Below are positions 1 to 8,164 of a stretch of DNA of 17,789 nucleotides, piece after piece (position 1 is the stretch's first letter; the number at the start of each line of letters is the position of its first letter). The stretch is from NCBI RefSeq assembly GCF_030053425.1, contig NZ_JASGBI010000003.1, positions 1 through 17,789 of the forward strand, in the 5' to 3' direction. The stretch comes from Lysobacter stagni (GTDB lineage Bacteria; Pseudomonadota; Gammaproteobacteria; Xanthomonadales; Xanthomonadaceae). The position numbers and the translations under genes are program-made. Below the pieces are notes generated by a model. It worked only from the letters and a program-made list of their open reading frames with translations. It was not told where the DNA came from and did not search any database.

Positions 1-245
1 GGTTTACTTTTGTTTCGGCAAAAGTAACCAAAACCATCCGCTCCCTACGCGATCCGCCGCTGCGCGGCGGTCCCCTGTGCTCCTCGCGGCGCGGGGGCAC
101 GCCGCCCAAACTCGCGCCGCTTCGCGGCACTCAAACATGGGCGGCTCTTCGGCCCCCGCACCACTGCGGTGCTCGGCTCGCTCCGAAGTCGCAAGATCAA
201 CGGCAAGGCAAAGGCAACGGCAACGGCAACGGCAACGGCCAGGCA
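1..245 (+). repeat. Dispersed repeat element, left copy, with GGCAAC array
   Basis: This non-coding stretch upstream of cheV begins with a hairpin: the arm at 1-12 pairs with 19-29 around the loop TTTCGG, with one unpaired base. GC-rich sequence with short palindromes follows (for example around 55-70), then a conserved core at 167-206, then four CAACGG units at 215-238. The core and the hexamer array recur in inverted orientation at the right end of the window, which shows this is a repeat and not cheV coding sequence. AAAAGTAACCAAAACC-type hairpins are, from general knowledge, frequent in Xanthomonadaceae intergenic DNA; I did not verify copy number. Open frames across it look like chance high-GC frames. 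Confidence 0.7.
167..206 (+). repeat. 40-bp perfect inverted repeat, left arm
   Basis: Base-by-base comparison shows that the reverse complement of 17731-17770 equals 167-206 over all 40 bases. The similarity continues outward (148-166 against 17771-17789) with about 15 of 19 matches, so the right-hand element probably extends past the window edge. The two arms point in opposite directions and bracket cheV through the response regulator. Confidence 0.9.
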
Positions 246-251
246 ACAGCA

Positions 252-271
252 AGGGGGCAAGACAGCCCCCT
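252..271 (+). other. Short GC hairpin upstream of cheV
   Basis: AGGGGGC at 252-258 pairs with GCCCCCT at 265-271 around the loop AAGACA. It lies about 38 bases before the cheV start. No T-run follows, so it is not a convincing terminator. It could be leader structure or part of the flanking repeat. Confidence 0.4.
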
Positions 272-309
272 CCCCTCAAGTCCCGCCCCACCCGGCCGAC
301 AACCTGCCC

Positions 310-1236
310 ATGAGTCAGGACCTGCTCGATCGCATCGACCAACGCACCCGCCTGGCCGGCCACAACCGGCTGGCGCTGCTGCTGTTCCGGCTGGGGACGC
401 GTCAGCTTTTTGGCGTGAATGTGTTCAAGGTGCAGGAGGTCCTGCCGCGGCCGCCGCTGTTCACGTTGCCGCAACTGCCGCCCGCGTTCAGCGGTGCGGC
501 CGACGTGCGCGGGCGCAGCATTCCGGTGCTCGACCTCGCCCACGCCATCGGCCACGGCAACACCGACGCCGCCGAGCCCCGCTACCTGGTGGTCACCGAG
601 TTCAACCGCTCGGTGCAGGGCTTCCTGGTGTCCGCGGTGGAGCGCATCGTCAACATCGCCGTGGAAGACATCCACCCGCCGCCGGAACACGGCGCCGACC
701 AGCACTACCTGACCGGCGTCACCCGCCACCACGGCGAGTTGATCCAGCTGATCGACGTGGAAAGCGTGCTGGCCGAGTCGGCCCCGCGCGCCAGCGACGC
801 CGATCGCATCGCGCCGCTCGCCGCCTCCAGCCCCACCGCGCCGCGCGAGGTGCTGGTGGTGGACGACTCGCGCGTGGCGCGCAACCAGATCCGCCTGGTG
901 CTGGAACAGCTCGGCCTGGGCTCGACCCTGCTGTCCGACGGCCGCCAGGCGCTGGAACACCTGCAACAGATGGTCCACAACGGCCACGCGCCCTGCAACC
1001 GCTACGCCATGGTCATTTCCGACATCGAGATGCCGGCCATGGACGGCTACACCCTGACGACGGAAATCCGACGCGATCCGGCCCTGCGCGGGCTGTTCGT
1101 GCTGCTGCACACCTCGCTGTCGGGCGTGTTCAACCAGGCGATGGTCGAGCGCGTGGGCGCGGACGACTTCGTGCCCAAGTACTCCGAACACGAGCTGGCA
1201 CAGCGCGTGGCGGCGCGGGTGAACGCGCTGTCGTAG
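310..1236 (+). CDS. cheV: Chemotaxis coupling protein CheV (CheW-REC)
   Basis: The 308-residue protein has an N-terminal CheW-like domain (about residues 10-165) and a C-terminal receiver domain (about 178-308). CheV proteins couple chemoreceptors to the kinase CheA at the inner face of the membrane, and phosphorylation of the receiver is thought to tune adaptation. The receiver has the expected residues: acidic pair D185/D186, phospho-acceptor D238 in SDIEMP, T268 and K290. I chose ATG 310 because the frame further upstream runs through the repeat element and its hexamer array, and CheV proteins normally begin about here. No strong Shine-Dalgarno precedes it. It sits 217 bp before flgB, separated by a palindromic repeat and a sigma-54 promoter, so it is probably a separate transcription unit. 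In Pseudomonas cheR lies next to cheV; no cheR is seen here. Confidence 0.95.
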   Translation: MSQDLLDRIDQRTRLAGHNRLALLLFRLGTRQLFGVNVFKVQEVLPRPPLFTLPQLPPAFSGAADVRGRSIPVLDLAHAIGHGNTDAAEPRYLVVTEFNRSVQGFLVSAVERIVNIAVEDIHPPPEHGADQHYLTGVTRHHGELIQLIDVESVLAESAPRASDADRIAPLAASSPTAPREVLVVDDSRVARNQIRLVLEQLGLGSTLLSDGRQALEHLQQMVHNGHAPCNRYAMVISDIEMPAMDGYTLTTEIRRDPALRGLFVLLHTSLSGVFNQAMVERVGADDFVPKYSEHELAQRVAARVNALS

Positions 1237-1257
1237 GCGCCCGAGCGCACCCGCCTT

Positions 1258-1389
1258 GCTGTCATCCCCGCGCAGGCGGGGATCCAACTGTCCGCCGCGT
1301 CATGCTCTCCGGAAGGGCTGAGTTCCGGATGGTCGGATAGTGCCGCCGTTCGGCGGCCCAAAAGACCCCGCCTTCGCGGGAATGGCAGC
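1258..1389 (+). repeat. Paired inverted REP element (REPIN-like), family A copy 1
   Basis: The left arm (1258-1287) contains the hairpin CCCCGCGCAGGCGGGG; the inverted right arm (about 1365-1389) contains CCCCGCCTTCGCGGG and ends in GGCAGC. The arms are roughly complementary, so the whole could fold as a long hairpin. A smaller hairpin, GCCGCC-GTTC-GGCGGC, lies inside near 1342. It starts 21 bases after the cheV stop and may end or protect the cheV transcript. Two relatives lie at 2265-2376 and 12358-12463. Such doublets are typically moved in trans by RAYT transposases, none of which is in this window. Confidence 0.8.
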
Positions 1390-1404
1390 CATCCACACGC
1401 CGTC

Positions 1405-1420
1405 TGGCACGCCGCTTGCC
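1405..1420 (+). promoter_or_regulatory. Sigma-54 (RpoN) promoter of flgB
   Basis: TGGCACGCCGCTTGCC matches the RpoN consensus TGGCACG-N4-TTGC. The GG at 1406-1407 and GC at 1418-1419 are separated by exactly 10 bases. The predicted start is near 1431, which leaves a leader of about 23 bases containing GGAGG (1445-1449) before the flgB ATG at 1454. In related bacteria RpoN together with FleQ drives hook-basal-body genes; FleQ control here is inferred. Confidence 0.9.
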
Positions 1421-1453
1421 TCTGCTCCGGGTGAACCCGACCCCGGAGGCGTC

Positions 1454-1813
1454 ATGTCCGACTTCCTTGGCATCCACGGCACTGCGCTGGCCCTGCGCGA
1501 GCAGCGGCTGCAATTGCTGTCGGCCAATCTCGCCAATGCCGACACCCCCGGTTTCCAGGCGCAGGACCTGGACTTCACCTCGGCCCTGCAGGCCGCGCTG
1601 CAGCCCAATGCCGCCGTCGGTGACGCCATCGACGGCGCCGCGCAGGGCGCGCGTTACGCGCGTGCGTCCAGCCAGCCCAGCTTGGACGGCAACACGGTCG
1701 ATGGCGAACGCGAGCACGCGCTGTTCGCGCAGGCGGCGCTGGAATACCGCGCCTCGCTGAACTTCGTCGAATCCAAGGTGCGCACGATGCTCACCGCGAT
1801 CACCGGTCAATAA
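1454..1813 (+). CDS. flgB: Flagellar basal-body rod protein FlgB
   Basis: The 119-residue protein is a proximal rod subunit, exported by the flagellar type III system without a cleaved signal and assembled in the periplasm next to the MS ring. The N-terminal rod motif LLSANLANADTPGF (about residues 21-34) and a C-terminal amphipathic helix with ALEYRASLNFVESK are typical of FlgB. Length is slightly below the usual 130 or so. ATG 1454 has a strong GGAGG four bases upstream; an in-frame ATG at 1340 lies upstream of the promoter and inside the repeat, so it is not the start. It is the first gene after the sigma-54 promoter and is followed by flgC after 11 bases. Confidence 0.96.
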   Translation: MSDFLGIHGTALALREQRLQLLSANLANADTPGFQAQDLDFTSALQAALQPNAAVGDAIDGAAQGARYARASSQPSLDGNTVDGEREHALFAQAALEYRASLNFVESKVRTMLTAITGQ

Positions 1814-1824
1814 GGGCGACGCGC

Positions 1825-2232
1825 ATGAGCAACCTGCCCATCTTCGACGTCGCCGGTTCGGCGATGAACGCGCAGTCGGTCCGACTGAGCACCATCGCCT
1901 CCAACCTCGCCAACGCCGATTCGGTGTCCGGCAATCCCGATGCGGTGTATCGCGCCAAGCAACCGGTGTTCCGCGCCGAAGGCGTGCCGGGCGATCCGTC
2001 GCTTTCAGGCGTCAACGTGGTCGAGGTGCGCGAGAGCGATGCCGCACCACTGAAGCGCTACGAACCCGGCCATCCGCTCGCCGATGCACAGGGCTACGTG
2101 TACGCGCCTGCCGTGGATCCGGTGGCGCAGATGGTCGACCTGATCTCCGCCTCGCGCAGCTACCAGGCCAACGTCGAGGTCTTCAACAGCGCCAAGGAAC
2201 TGGCGATGGCCACGTTGAACATGGGCCGCTGA
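1825..2232 (+). CDS. flgC: Flagellar basal-body rod protein FlgC
   Basis: The 135-residue protein is a proximal rod subunit that stacks with FlgB, FlgF and FlgG. The N-terminus has the rod motif STIASNLANADSV (about residues 21-33), and the C-terminus has the conserved M-V-D-LISASRSYQANVEVFN pattern found in rod and hook proteins. Length is normal for FlgC. The start follows flgB by 11 bases with AAGGGCGA as a moderate ribosome site, so the two are almost certainly cotranscribed. A REPIN-like repeat begins 32 bases after the stop. Confidence 0.97.
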   Translation: MSNLPIFDVAGSAMNAQSVRLSTIASNLANADSVSGNPDAVYRAKQPVFRAEGVPGDPSLSGVNVVEVRESDAAPLKRYEPGHPLADAQGYVYAPAVDPVAQMVDLISASRSYQANVEVFNSAKELAMATLNMGR

Positions 2233-2264
2233 TGGTGACGCGCCAGTCCACCCATCCGATGTTG

Positions 2265-2376
2265 GCTGTCATCCCCGCGAAGGCGGGGATCCAAGCGTCC
2301 GCGACCGTACCGACCGGTCTTCCTGACGCCTTGATGCGCCTGCGAGTTGGATTCCCGCCTTCGCGGGAATGACAGC
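2265..2376 (+). repeat. REPIN-like element, family A copy 2
   Basis: The left arm (2265-2294) and right arm (2347-2376) are near-complete inverted copies of 30 bases with few mismatches, enclosing about 52 bases. Each arm itself forms a hairpin (CCCCGCGAAGGCGGGG on the left). It fills most of the 182-bp flgC-flgD gap. It is the cleanest copy of family A in the window. Confidence 0.88.
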
Positions 2377-2414
2377 AGACAACAACGCCCCGCTGGAATC
2401 CCGAGACCCATCCA

Positions 2415-3074
2415 ATGACTTCCATCACCGACTTCGCCGCCAGCCTGGGCACCTCGGCCACCGGCACGAGTACCAAGAAGTCCGACTCGCTCGGGCAGGC
2501 CGACTTCCTGCGCCTGATGACCGAACAGCTGCAGCACCAGGATCCGTTGAACCCGATGCAGAACAGCGAGTTCCTCGGGCAGCTGGCGCAGTTCTCCACG
2601 GTGCAGGGCATCCAGGGCCTGCAGACGTCGATGGACGGTTTCAATTCCTCGCTCGCCACCGACCAGATGCTGCGCGGTGCCGCACTGGTCGGGCGCGACG
2701 TGCTGGTGCCGTCGGCGAAGATGTCGCTGGGCAGCGAAGGCAGCATCAGTGGCGTGGTCGCCGCGCCCGACGCAGGCACCGTCACCTTCGACATCACCGA
2801 TGCCAACGGGCAGAGCGTGCGCAAGCTCACCGTCAGTGCTGACAAGGCCGGCGAAGCCGCCTTCGAATGGGACGGCAAGGACGAGGCCGGAAACCGCCTG
2901 CCCTCCGGCACCTACGGCGTGTCCGCCACCTACGGCAGCGGCGAAGAAAAGAAGACGCTCAGCACCTACGTCGAAGCACGCGTGCAAAGCGTGACCGTCG
3001 GCAGCGATGGCGTGTTCCTCGACCTGCCGGGCCTGGGCACCGCGCCGCTGGACTACGTGTTGCGCATCCGCTGA
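2415..3074 (+). CDS. flgD: Flagellar hook assembly (hook-cap) protein FlgD
   Basis: The 219-residue protein forms the cap under which FlgE polymerises and is discarded when the hook is complete. Residues about 25-75 carry the conserved N-terminal block, with DFLRLMTEQLQHQDPLNPM and FLGQLAQFSTVQGI. The C-terminal part reads as the usual FlgD Tudor-like and Ig-like folds, including a FEWDGKDEAGNRLPSGTYGV strand-turn signature (about 149-166) common to FlgD4-type Ig domains. Length is normal. No clear Shine-Dalgarno precedes ATG 2415. The gene is isolated from flgC by a family A repeat and from flgE by a GC hairpin. Confidence 0.96.
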   Translation: MTSITDFAASLGTSATGTSTKKSDSLGQADFLRLMTEQLQHQDPLNPMQNSEFLGQLAQFSTVQGIQGLQTSMDGFNSSLATDQMLRGAALVGRDVLVPSAKMSLGSEGSISGVVAAPDAGTVTFDITDANGQSVRKLTVSADKAGEAAFEWDGKDEAGNRLPSGTYGVSATYGSGEEKKTLSTYVEARVQSVTVGSDGVFLDLPGLGTAPLDYVLRIR

Positions 3075-3078
3075 CACG

Positions 3079-3120
3079 CCCCCTCTCCCCAACCCCTCTC
3101 CCACAAGGGGAGAGGGGCTT
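3079..3120 (+). repeat. GC hairpin repeat between flgD and flgE
   Basis: CCCCTCTCCC at 3093-3102 pairs perfectly with GGGAGAGGGG at 3108-3117 around the 5-base loop ACAAG, with an extra CCCCCTCTCCCC just upstream. The 3' side is pyrimidine-rich but not a T-run. It looks like a short relative of the CCCTCCCC...GGGGAGG repeats at 5142 and 7968. It could attenuate readthrough or protect flgD mRNA. Confidence 0.75.
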
Positions 3121-3141
3121 CCTCTCTCCGGAGAATCAATC

Positions 3142-4365
3142 ATGGGCTTCAACACTTCGCTGTCCGGCATCAACGCCGCCAACGCCGATCTCAACGTCAC
3201 GGCCAACAACATCGCCAACGTCAACACGACCGGCTTCAAGGAATCGCGCGCCGAGTTCGCCGACCTGTTCTCGTCCACCGCCTATGGCCTGTCGCGCAAC
3301 GCGATCGGCTCCGGCGTGAAGCTGAGCAACGTCGCGCAGCAGTTCTCGCAGGGCAACATCGACCCGACCGGTCGCGGCCTGGACGTGGCGATCGACGGCG
3401 AAGGCTTCTTCGTGCTGAACGACAACGGCGCACGCGTGTACACGCGTGCCGGCAACTTCCAGCCCGATTCCAACGGCTTCATCGGCACGCCCGACGGCAA
3501 GCGCCTGCAGGTGTTCGCGCCCAACGCCAACGGCAATGGCTTCGACGTGGGCCGCTTGACCGACCTGCAGCTGCAGACCACCACCAGCCCGCCGCAGGCC
3601 TCGTCCAGCGTGGCCATGCAGGTCACCCTGCCCGGCAATGCGACGCAGCCGACGGTGACGCCGTTCGATCCGACCGACACCAACACCTACAGCCACTCCA
3701 CCGGCGGCGCGACGGTGTACGACTCGCTCGGCGTCGGCCACGTGCAGACCTCCTACTTCGTGAAGACCGCCAACGCCAACGAATGGCAGGTCTACAACTA
3801 CGTCGACGGCACCGCTGTCGGCGGTGCGACCACGCTGCAGTTCTCGCCGACCGGTGCGCTCACCTCGCCGGCGAACGGACAGATCGCGATGGCGCCGTTC
3901 ACGCCCACCACCGGTGCCGGCGTCATGAACATGACGCTGAACCTGTCGGGTTCGGCGCAATACGGTTCGGCCTTCGCGCTGCGCGAGCTCAACCCCGACG
4001 GCTATGCCGCGGGCAAGCTCAACGAGATCGACATCGACTCCACCGGCGTGGTGTTCGCGCGCTTCTCCAACGGTGCCGACGTGGCACTGGGCCAGATCGC
4101 ACTGAGCACCTTCACCAACCCGCAGGGCCTGCAGTCGCAGGGCAACAACGTGTGGGCCGAGACCTACGCCTCGGGCAATCCGCGCACCGGCGCGCCCGAC
4201 ACGGCGGACTTCGGCGTGCTGCAGTCCGGCGCGCTGGAAGCGTCGACGGTGGATCTCACCGAACAGCTGGTCAACATGATCACCGCGCAGCGCAACTTCC
4301 AGGCGAACGCGCAGATGATCTCGACGCAGGACCAGATCACCCAGACCATCATCAACATCCGCTGA
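3142..4365 (+). CDS. flgE: Flagellar hook protein FlgE
   Basis: The 407-residue protein is the subunit of the hook, the flexible joint outside the outer membrane. The N-terminus begins MGFNTSLSGINAA and has the rod/hook motif NNIANVNTTGFK (about residues 24-35). The block with GLDVAIDGEGFFVL and RAGNF follows, then a FlgE central domain (about 140-290). The C-terminus is the coiled-coil segment with TEQLVNMITAQRNFQANAQM. Length is typical. ATG 3142 has GGAGA 7 bases upstream and matches the family N-terminus; a longer in-frame start at 3007 lies inside flgD. flgF follows after 23 bases. Confidence 0.97.
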   Translation: MGFNTSLSGINAANADLNVTANNIANVNTTGFKESRAEFADLFSSTAYGLSRNAIGSGVKLSNVAQQFSQGNIDPTGRGLDVAIDGEGFFVLNDNGARVYTRAGNFQPDSNGFIGTPDGKRLQVFAPNANGNGFDVGRLTDLQLQTTTSPPQASSSVAMQVTLPGNATQPTVTPFDPTDTNTYSHSTGGATVYDSLGVGHVQTSYFVKTANANEWQVYNYVDGTAVGGATTLQFSPTGALTSPANGQIAMAPFTPTTGAGVMNMTLNLSGSAQYGSAFALRELNPDGYAAGKLNEIDIDSTGVVFARFSNGADVALGQIALSTFTNPQGLQSQGNNVWAETYASGNPRTGAPDTADFGVLQSGALEASTVDLTEQLVNMITAQRNFQANAQMISTQDQITQTIINIR

Positions 4366-4388
4366 CGCGCGGCTGACGGACTGCCGAC

Positions 4389-5132
4389 ATGACCGACCGC
4401 GCGCTCTACATCGCCATGACCGGCGCCAGTGCGTCACTGCGCACGCAGGCCGCGGTCTCGCACAACCTGGCCAACGCCGACACCGTCGGCTTCCAGGCCA
4501 CGCTCGAAGGCACCGCCGCCGCACCGATCAACGGCCAGGGCCACGCCTCGCGCGTGGCCGCGGCGTCGCAGGCCTATGGCGTGAGCGGCATGCACGGCGG
4601 CATCGTCAACACCGGCAACACGCTGGACGTGGCGCTGAACCAGGACCGTTGGCTGACGGTGCAGGACCCGCAGGGCGGCGTGGCCTACACGCGCGCGGGC
4701 AATCTTTCGATGAGTGCCAACGGGCTGCTCACCAGCAATGGGCATCCCGTGCTCGGTGCCGATGGCGCGCCGCTCACGGTGCCGCCGTACCAGTCGATGG
4801 ACATCGCCGAGGACGGCACGATCTCCATCGTGCCGCAGGGCCAGCCGGCCTCCACCATCGCCGAAGCCGGCCGCCTGGGCGTGGTGCAGGCACGCACCGC
4901 CGACCTGGTGCGCGGCGACGACGGCCTGATGCGCCCGGCCAACGGCCAGCCGCCCGCGCCCGCCACCGGCAGCTCGCTGGTTGCCGGCGCGGTGGAGAAC
5001 AGCAACGTCGAGGCGACCTCGATGCTGGTGCAGATGATCCAGACCGCGCGCGCTTTCGAGATGCAGGTACGCGTCTTGCAGAGCGTGGACGAGAACGCGC
5101 GCAGCGCCAATTCGTTGTTGTCGTCGCGTTGA
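4389..5132 (+). CDS. flgF: Flagellar basal-body rod protein FlgF
   Basis: The 247-residue protein is a rod subunit between the FlgB/FlgC proximal rod and the FlgG distal rod. It begins [16 protein letters not shown], has the rod motif [13 protein letters not shown] (about residues 25-37), a central FlgE/F/G core with [16 protein letters not shown], and a C-terminus with [23 protein letters not shown]. Length is normal. It lies 23 bases after flgE with only a weak ribosome site, which suggests cotranscription. A family B repeat starts 9 bases after its stop. Confidence 0.96.
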   Translation: MTDRALYIAMTGASASLRTQAAVSHNLANADTVGFQATLEGTAAAPINGQGHASRVAAASQAYGVSGMHGGIVNTGNTLDVALNQDRWLTVQDPQGGVAYTRAGNLSMSANGLLTSNGHPVLGADGAPLTVPPYQSMDIAEDGTISIVPQGQPASTIAEAGRLGVVQARTADLVRGDDGLMRPANGQPPAPATGSSLVAGAVENSNVEATSMLVQMIQTARAFEMQVRVLQSVDENARSANSLLSSR

Positions 5133-5141
5133 TGTTCCCTG

Positions 5142-5262
5142 GCTCCCTCCCCTGCTTGCAGGGGAGGGTTGGGGAGGGGTCGCGAAGCCGCATCGCGGCG
5201 AGCTCGGCGCTGGCGCGCTTCACACCCCCTCCCAACCTCCCCCTGCACGCAGGGGGAGGAGC
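5142..5262 (+). repeat. REPIN-like element, family B copy 1
   Basis: The element starts GCTCCCTCCCCTG and ends as its inverse, CAGGGGGAGGAGC. The left arm holds the hairpin CCCTCCCCTGC-TTGCAGGGGAGGG and then GTTGGGGAGGGGT; the right arm has the same parts inverted (ACCCCCTCCCAACCTCCCCCTG). The spacer (about 5181-5222) contains CGCGAAGCCGC and GCGGCGAGCTCGGCGCT. A second copy with the same spacer is at 7968-8156. It fills most of the flgF-flgG gap. Confidence 0.88.
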
Positions 5263-5292
5263 AACAACCCATCGTTCAAGAGGAAACACGCC

Positions 5293-6078
5293 ATGACCCA
5301 GGCTCTATGGATCGCCAAGACCGGCCTCGACGCGCAGCAGACGCGCATGGCGGTGATCTCGAACAACCTCGCCAACACCAACACCACGGGCTTCAAGCGC
5401 GACCGCGCGGAATTCCAGGACCTGCTCTACCAGACCCTGCGCCAGCCCGGCGGCGCCACCTCCGAACAGACGCAGCTGCCCACCGGTCTGTCGACCGGCA
5501 CCGGCGTGCGCGTGGCGGCGACGGCGAAGGAGTTCTCGCAGGGCAGCCTGTCGGTCACCGGCGGCGCGCTGGACGTGGGCATCGACGGCCGCGGCTTCTT
5601 CGAAGTGCTGATGCCCGACGGCAGCACCGCCTACACGCGCGACGGCAATTTCAAGCGCAGCCCGCAGGGCGAGCTGGTGACCAGCTCCGGCTATCCGGTG
5701 CAGCCGGGCATCCAGTTCCCCGAAGGCACGCAGAGCGTGACCATCGGCGCCGACGGCACCGTATCGGTGAAGGTGCAGGGCCAGGCCGAAGACGTGCAGG
5801 TCGGCGCGCTGACGCTGGCCGACTTCGTCAACCCGCAGGGCCTGCAGGCCATCGGCGGCAACCTGTTCGTCGAGACCGGCGCCAGCGGCCCGGCGCAGAC
5901 CGGCGCTCCGGGCACCAACGGCGTGGGCCAGCTCGCGCAGGGCCAGCTGGAAGGTTCCAACGTCAACACGGTGGAAGAGCTGGTGTCGATGATCGAGACG
6001 CAGCGCGCGTACGAGACCAACGCCAAGGCGATCTCGACCGTCGACTCGATGCTCGGCTTCCTCAACAACAATCTGTGA
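5293..6078 (+). CDS. flgG: Flagellar distal rod protein FlgG
   Basis: The 261-residue protein is the main distal rod subunit, crossing the peptidoglycan inside the P and L rings. It starts [17 protein letters not shown] and has the rod motif [18 protein letters not shown] (about residues 28-45), the core block with [15 protein letters not shown], and the C-terminus with [21 protein letters not shown]. Length matches FlgG almost exactly. AGAGGA lies about 10 bases upstream of ATG 5293. flgH starts 8 bases after the stop. Confidence 0.98.
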   Translation: MTQALWIAKTGLDAQQTRMAVISNNLANTNTTGFKRDRAEFQDLLYQTLRQPGGATSEQTQLPTGLSTGTGVRVAATAKEFSQGSLSVTGGALDVGIDGRGFFEVLMPDGSTAYTRDGNFKRSPQGELVTSSGYPVQPGIQFPEGTQSVTIGADGTVSVKVQGQAEDVQVGALTLADFVNPQGLQAIGGNLFVETGASGPAQTGAPGTNGVGQLAQGQLEGSNVNTVEELVSMIETQRAYETNAKAISTVDSMLGFLNNNL

Positions 6079-6086
6079 GTGCGGCG

Positions 6087-6773
6087 ATGAACCCCTTCCT
6101 GCGCGGCATCGCCACCCTCGGCGCGCTCGTGCTCGCCGGTTGCGCCTCGGTCGTGGGCGACGTGCGTCCGTTCGAACCGATGCACGCCCCACCGGCGGCC
6201 ATCGCGCCGCCGCCCGCGCCGTCCAGCGAAGGCGCGATCTATCCCGGCAGCCGCAGCCTGCGCCTGTTCGAGGACAACAAGGCGCGCACGGTCGGTGACC
6301 TGGTCACCATCGTGCTGGTCGAGAACACCAGCGCGCGCGCGCAGACCAACACATCGGTCAGCAAGGAATCGTCCATCGACATGGCCGCGCCGACGATCGC
6401 CGGCGTGCCGATCACCTACAAGGGCAACCCGATCCTGGAAGCCTCGGCCGAAGGCTCGCGCGACTTCAAGGGCGCGGGCAACAGCACGCAGAGCAACCGC
6501 CTCAACGGCTCGGTCACCGCGACGGTCGTGCAGGACCTGGGCAACGGCAACCTGCTGGTGCGCGGCGAGAAGCAGCTGCGCCTGAACCAGGGCGACGAGC
6601 TGATCCAGGTTCAAGGAATCGTCCGCACGGCCGATATCGGTCCCGACAACCGCATTTCGTCCGACCGCGTCGGCGACGCGCGCATCGTCTATGGCGGTCG
6701 CGGGACGCTGGCGCGTTCCAACGCGATGGGCTGGCTGGGACGCTTCTTCAATTCCGCTGTGTATCCGTACTGA
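6087..6773 (+). CDS. flgH: Flagellar L-ring lipoprotein FlgH
   Basis: The 228-residue protein forms the L ring in the outer membrane, the bushing around the distal rod. The N-terminus is a lipoprotein signal with a short hydrophobic stretch and the lipobox LAGC, predicting lipidation at Cys19. Family blocks follow: SRSLRLFEDNKARTVGDLVT (about 54-73), a region with GAGNSTQSNRLNGSVTATV, and the C-terminal IVYGGRGTLARSNAMGWLGR. ATG 6087 is fixed by the signal peptide; the in-frame extension back to 5169 is an overlapping frame of the repeat and flgG. flgI follows after 9 bases. Confidence 0.97.
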   Translation: MNPFLRGIATLGALVLAGCASVVGDVRPFEPMHAPPAAIAPPPAPSSEGAIYPGSRSLRLFEDNKARTVGDLVTIVLVENTSARAQTNTSVSKESSIDMAAPTIAGVPITYKGNPILEASAEGSRDFKGAGNSTQSNRLNGSVTATVVQDLGNGNLLVRGEKQLRLNQGDELIQVQGIVRTADIGPDNRISSDRVGDARIVYGGRGTLARSNAMGWLGRFFNSAVYPY

Positions 6774-6782
6774 GGAGGGCGT

Positions 6783-7949
6783 ATGAACATCCGTGATCCA
6801 CGCACTCCGATGCATCCCTCGCTCCGGCGCAGGACGGCGCTGATCGTCTACGCGATGGCCTGCGCGTTCGCGGGCCTGCTGCTGATGCTGTGCGTCGTGC
6901 CTCCCGCGCATGCCGAACGCATCAAGGACCTGGCCCAGGTGGCCGGCGTGCGCGGCAATCCGCTGATCGGTTACGGCCTGGTCGTGGGCCTGGATGGCAG
7001 CGGCGACCGCACCAGCCAGACGCCCTTCACCGTGCAGAGCCTGAAGACGATGCTCGACCAGCTGGGCGTCAGCATTCCGGCGGGCGTGAACCCGCAGCTG
7101 AAGAACGTTGCCGCGGTCGCGATCCATGCCGAACTTCCGCCGTACGCCAAGCCGGGACAGCCGATCGACGTCACCGTGTCCTCGATCGGCAACGCCGGTT
7201 CGCTGCGCGGCGGCAGCCTGCTGATGGCACCGCTGCGCGGCGCCGACGGTCAGATCTATGCCATCGCCCAGGGCAGCCTGGTGGTGTCGGGCTTCGGCGC
7301 CTCGGGCAAGGACGGCTCGCGCATCTCGGTGAACGCACCCAACGGCGGGCGCATTCCCAACGGCGCCACCGTCGAACGCGCGGTCGCCGGCGCACCGCCG
7401 TCGGGCAACGTCACGCTGAACCTGCACGAGGCCGACTTCACCACCGCCGCGCACATCGTCGAAGCGGTCAACTCCGCGTTCGGCAACGGCCGCGCGCGCG
7501 CCGTGGACGCGGTGACCATCGAAGTGATGCCGCCGGCCAACGGCGACCGCGTCGGATTCCTGGCGCAGCTGGAATCGCTGGATGTCAGCCCCGGCGCGGC
7601 GGCGTCCAAGGTCATCGTCAATTCGCGCACCGGCACCGTCGTGATGGGCGGACAGGTCAGCGTGCTGCCGGCCGCCGTGTCGCACGGTTCGCTGACGGTG
7701 TCGATCACCGAGAACACGCAGGTCAGCCAGCCCAACGAATTCGGCCGCGGCAACACCGTGGTGACGCCGCAGTCCAGCGTGGAAGCCTCGCAGGACGGCG
7801 GCCGCATGTTCCTGTTCCAGGGCGGTACGTCGCTGGAGCAGATCGTGCGCGCGGTGAACGCCGTGGGCGCGGCACCGGGCGACATCGTCGCGATCCTGGA
7901 AGCGCTCAAGCGCGCCGGCGCGCTGCGGGCGGAGCTGGAGGTGATCTGA
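6783..7949 (+). CDS. flgI: Flagellar P-ring protein FlgI
   Basis: The 388-residue protein forms the P ring in the peptidoglycan layer around the rod. A Sec signal peptide is visible: Arg-rich n-region (residues 15-18), hydrophobic core (about 19-40), and likely cleavage after AHA at 42-44, leaving mature [15 protein letters not shown]. The blocks [17 protein letters not shown] (about 54-70), [16 protein letters not shown], and a C-terminus ending [16 protein letters not shown] are typical. GAGGAGG lies just upstream. The n-region is long; ATG 6810 (residue 10) is an alternative start that would give a more usual signal length. Confidence 0.97.
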   Translation: MNIRDPRTPMHPSLRRRTALIVYAMACAFAGLLLMLCVVPPAHAERIKDLAQVAGVRGNPLIGYGLVVGLDGSGDRTSQTPFTVQSLKTMLDQLGVSIPAGVNPQLKNVAAVAIHAELPPYAKPGQPIDVTVSSIGNAGSLRGGSLLMAPLRGADGQIYAIAQGSLVVSGFGASGKDGSRISVNAPNGGRIPNGATVERAVAGAPPSGNVTLNLHEADFTTAAHIVEAVNSAFGNGRARAVDAVTIEVMPPANGDRVGFLAQLESLDVSPGAAASKVIVNSRTGTVVMGGQVSVLPAAVSHGSLTVSITENTQVSQPNEFGRGNTVVTPQSSVEASQDGGRMFLFQGGTSLEQIVRAVNAVGAAPGDIVAILEALKRAGALRAELEVI

Positions 7950-7967
7950 TGCGACGCCAAGGGTTCT

Positions 7968-8156
7968 GCTCCCTCCTATGCGTGCAGGGGAGGGCTGGGG
8001 AGGGGTCGCGAAGCCGCACCGCGGCGAGCTCGGCGCTGACGCGCCTCGTACCCCCTCCCAACCCACGGCCATCGAGCACAGCTCGATGGCGTTCGTCGGG
8101 ATGCGCGCCATGGCGCGCAAACATCCCTCCTCTCCCCCTGCAAGCAGGGGGAGGAG
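7968..8156 (+). repeat. REPIN-like element, family B copy 2, with insertion
   Basis: The left arm and spacer match copy 1 at 5142 closely, including TTGGGG/CTGGGG-AGGGGTCGCGAAGCCGC and GCGGCGAGCTCGGCGCT. The right arm starts ACCCCCTCCCAACC as in copy 1 but is then interrupted by about 65 bases before resuming CCCCCTGCAAGCAGGGGGAG. The gap between flgI and flgJ is 243 bp, most of it this element. The flgJ sigma-54 site begins about 10 bases after its end. Confidence 0.85.
8065..8127 (+). repeat. Two-palindrome insert inside repeat B2
   Basis: The segment is absent from the otherwise matching copy at 5142-5262. It holds a perfect 10-bp hairpin (8068-8077 with 8081-8090, loop ACA) and, 11 bases later, a perfect 18-bp palindrome TGCGCGCCATGGCGCGCA (8102-8119). 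The exact insertion edges cannot be fixed because the surrounding CCCAACC/CCTCC bases are repetitive. Confidence 0.75.
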
Positions 8157-8164
8157 TCATTCCC

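Noticed and set aside
169..309. In-frame N-terminal extension of cheV
   Set aside because: It is made of the dispersed repeat core and the CAACGG array, also found inverted at the other end of the window. CheV homology begins at about ATG 310.
3136..4524. 462-codon open frame on the - strand opposite flgE
   Set aside because: It is a mirror frame of flgE and the start of flgF, with Arg/His/Val-rich low-complexity sequence and no recognisable domain.
5691..8120. 809-codon open frame on the - strand opposite flgG, flgH and flgI
   Set aside because: It is antisense to three clearly conserved flagellar genes and is rich in Arg, His, Ala and Gly as expected from reversed high-GC codons. It also runs through a repeat element and matches no family I know.
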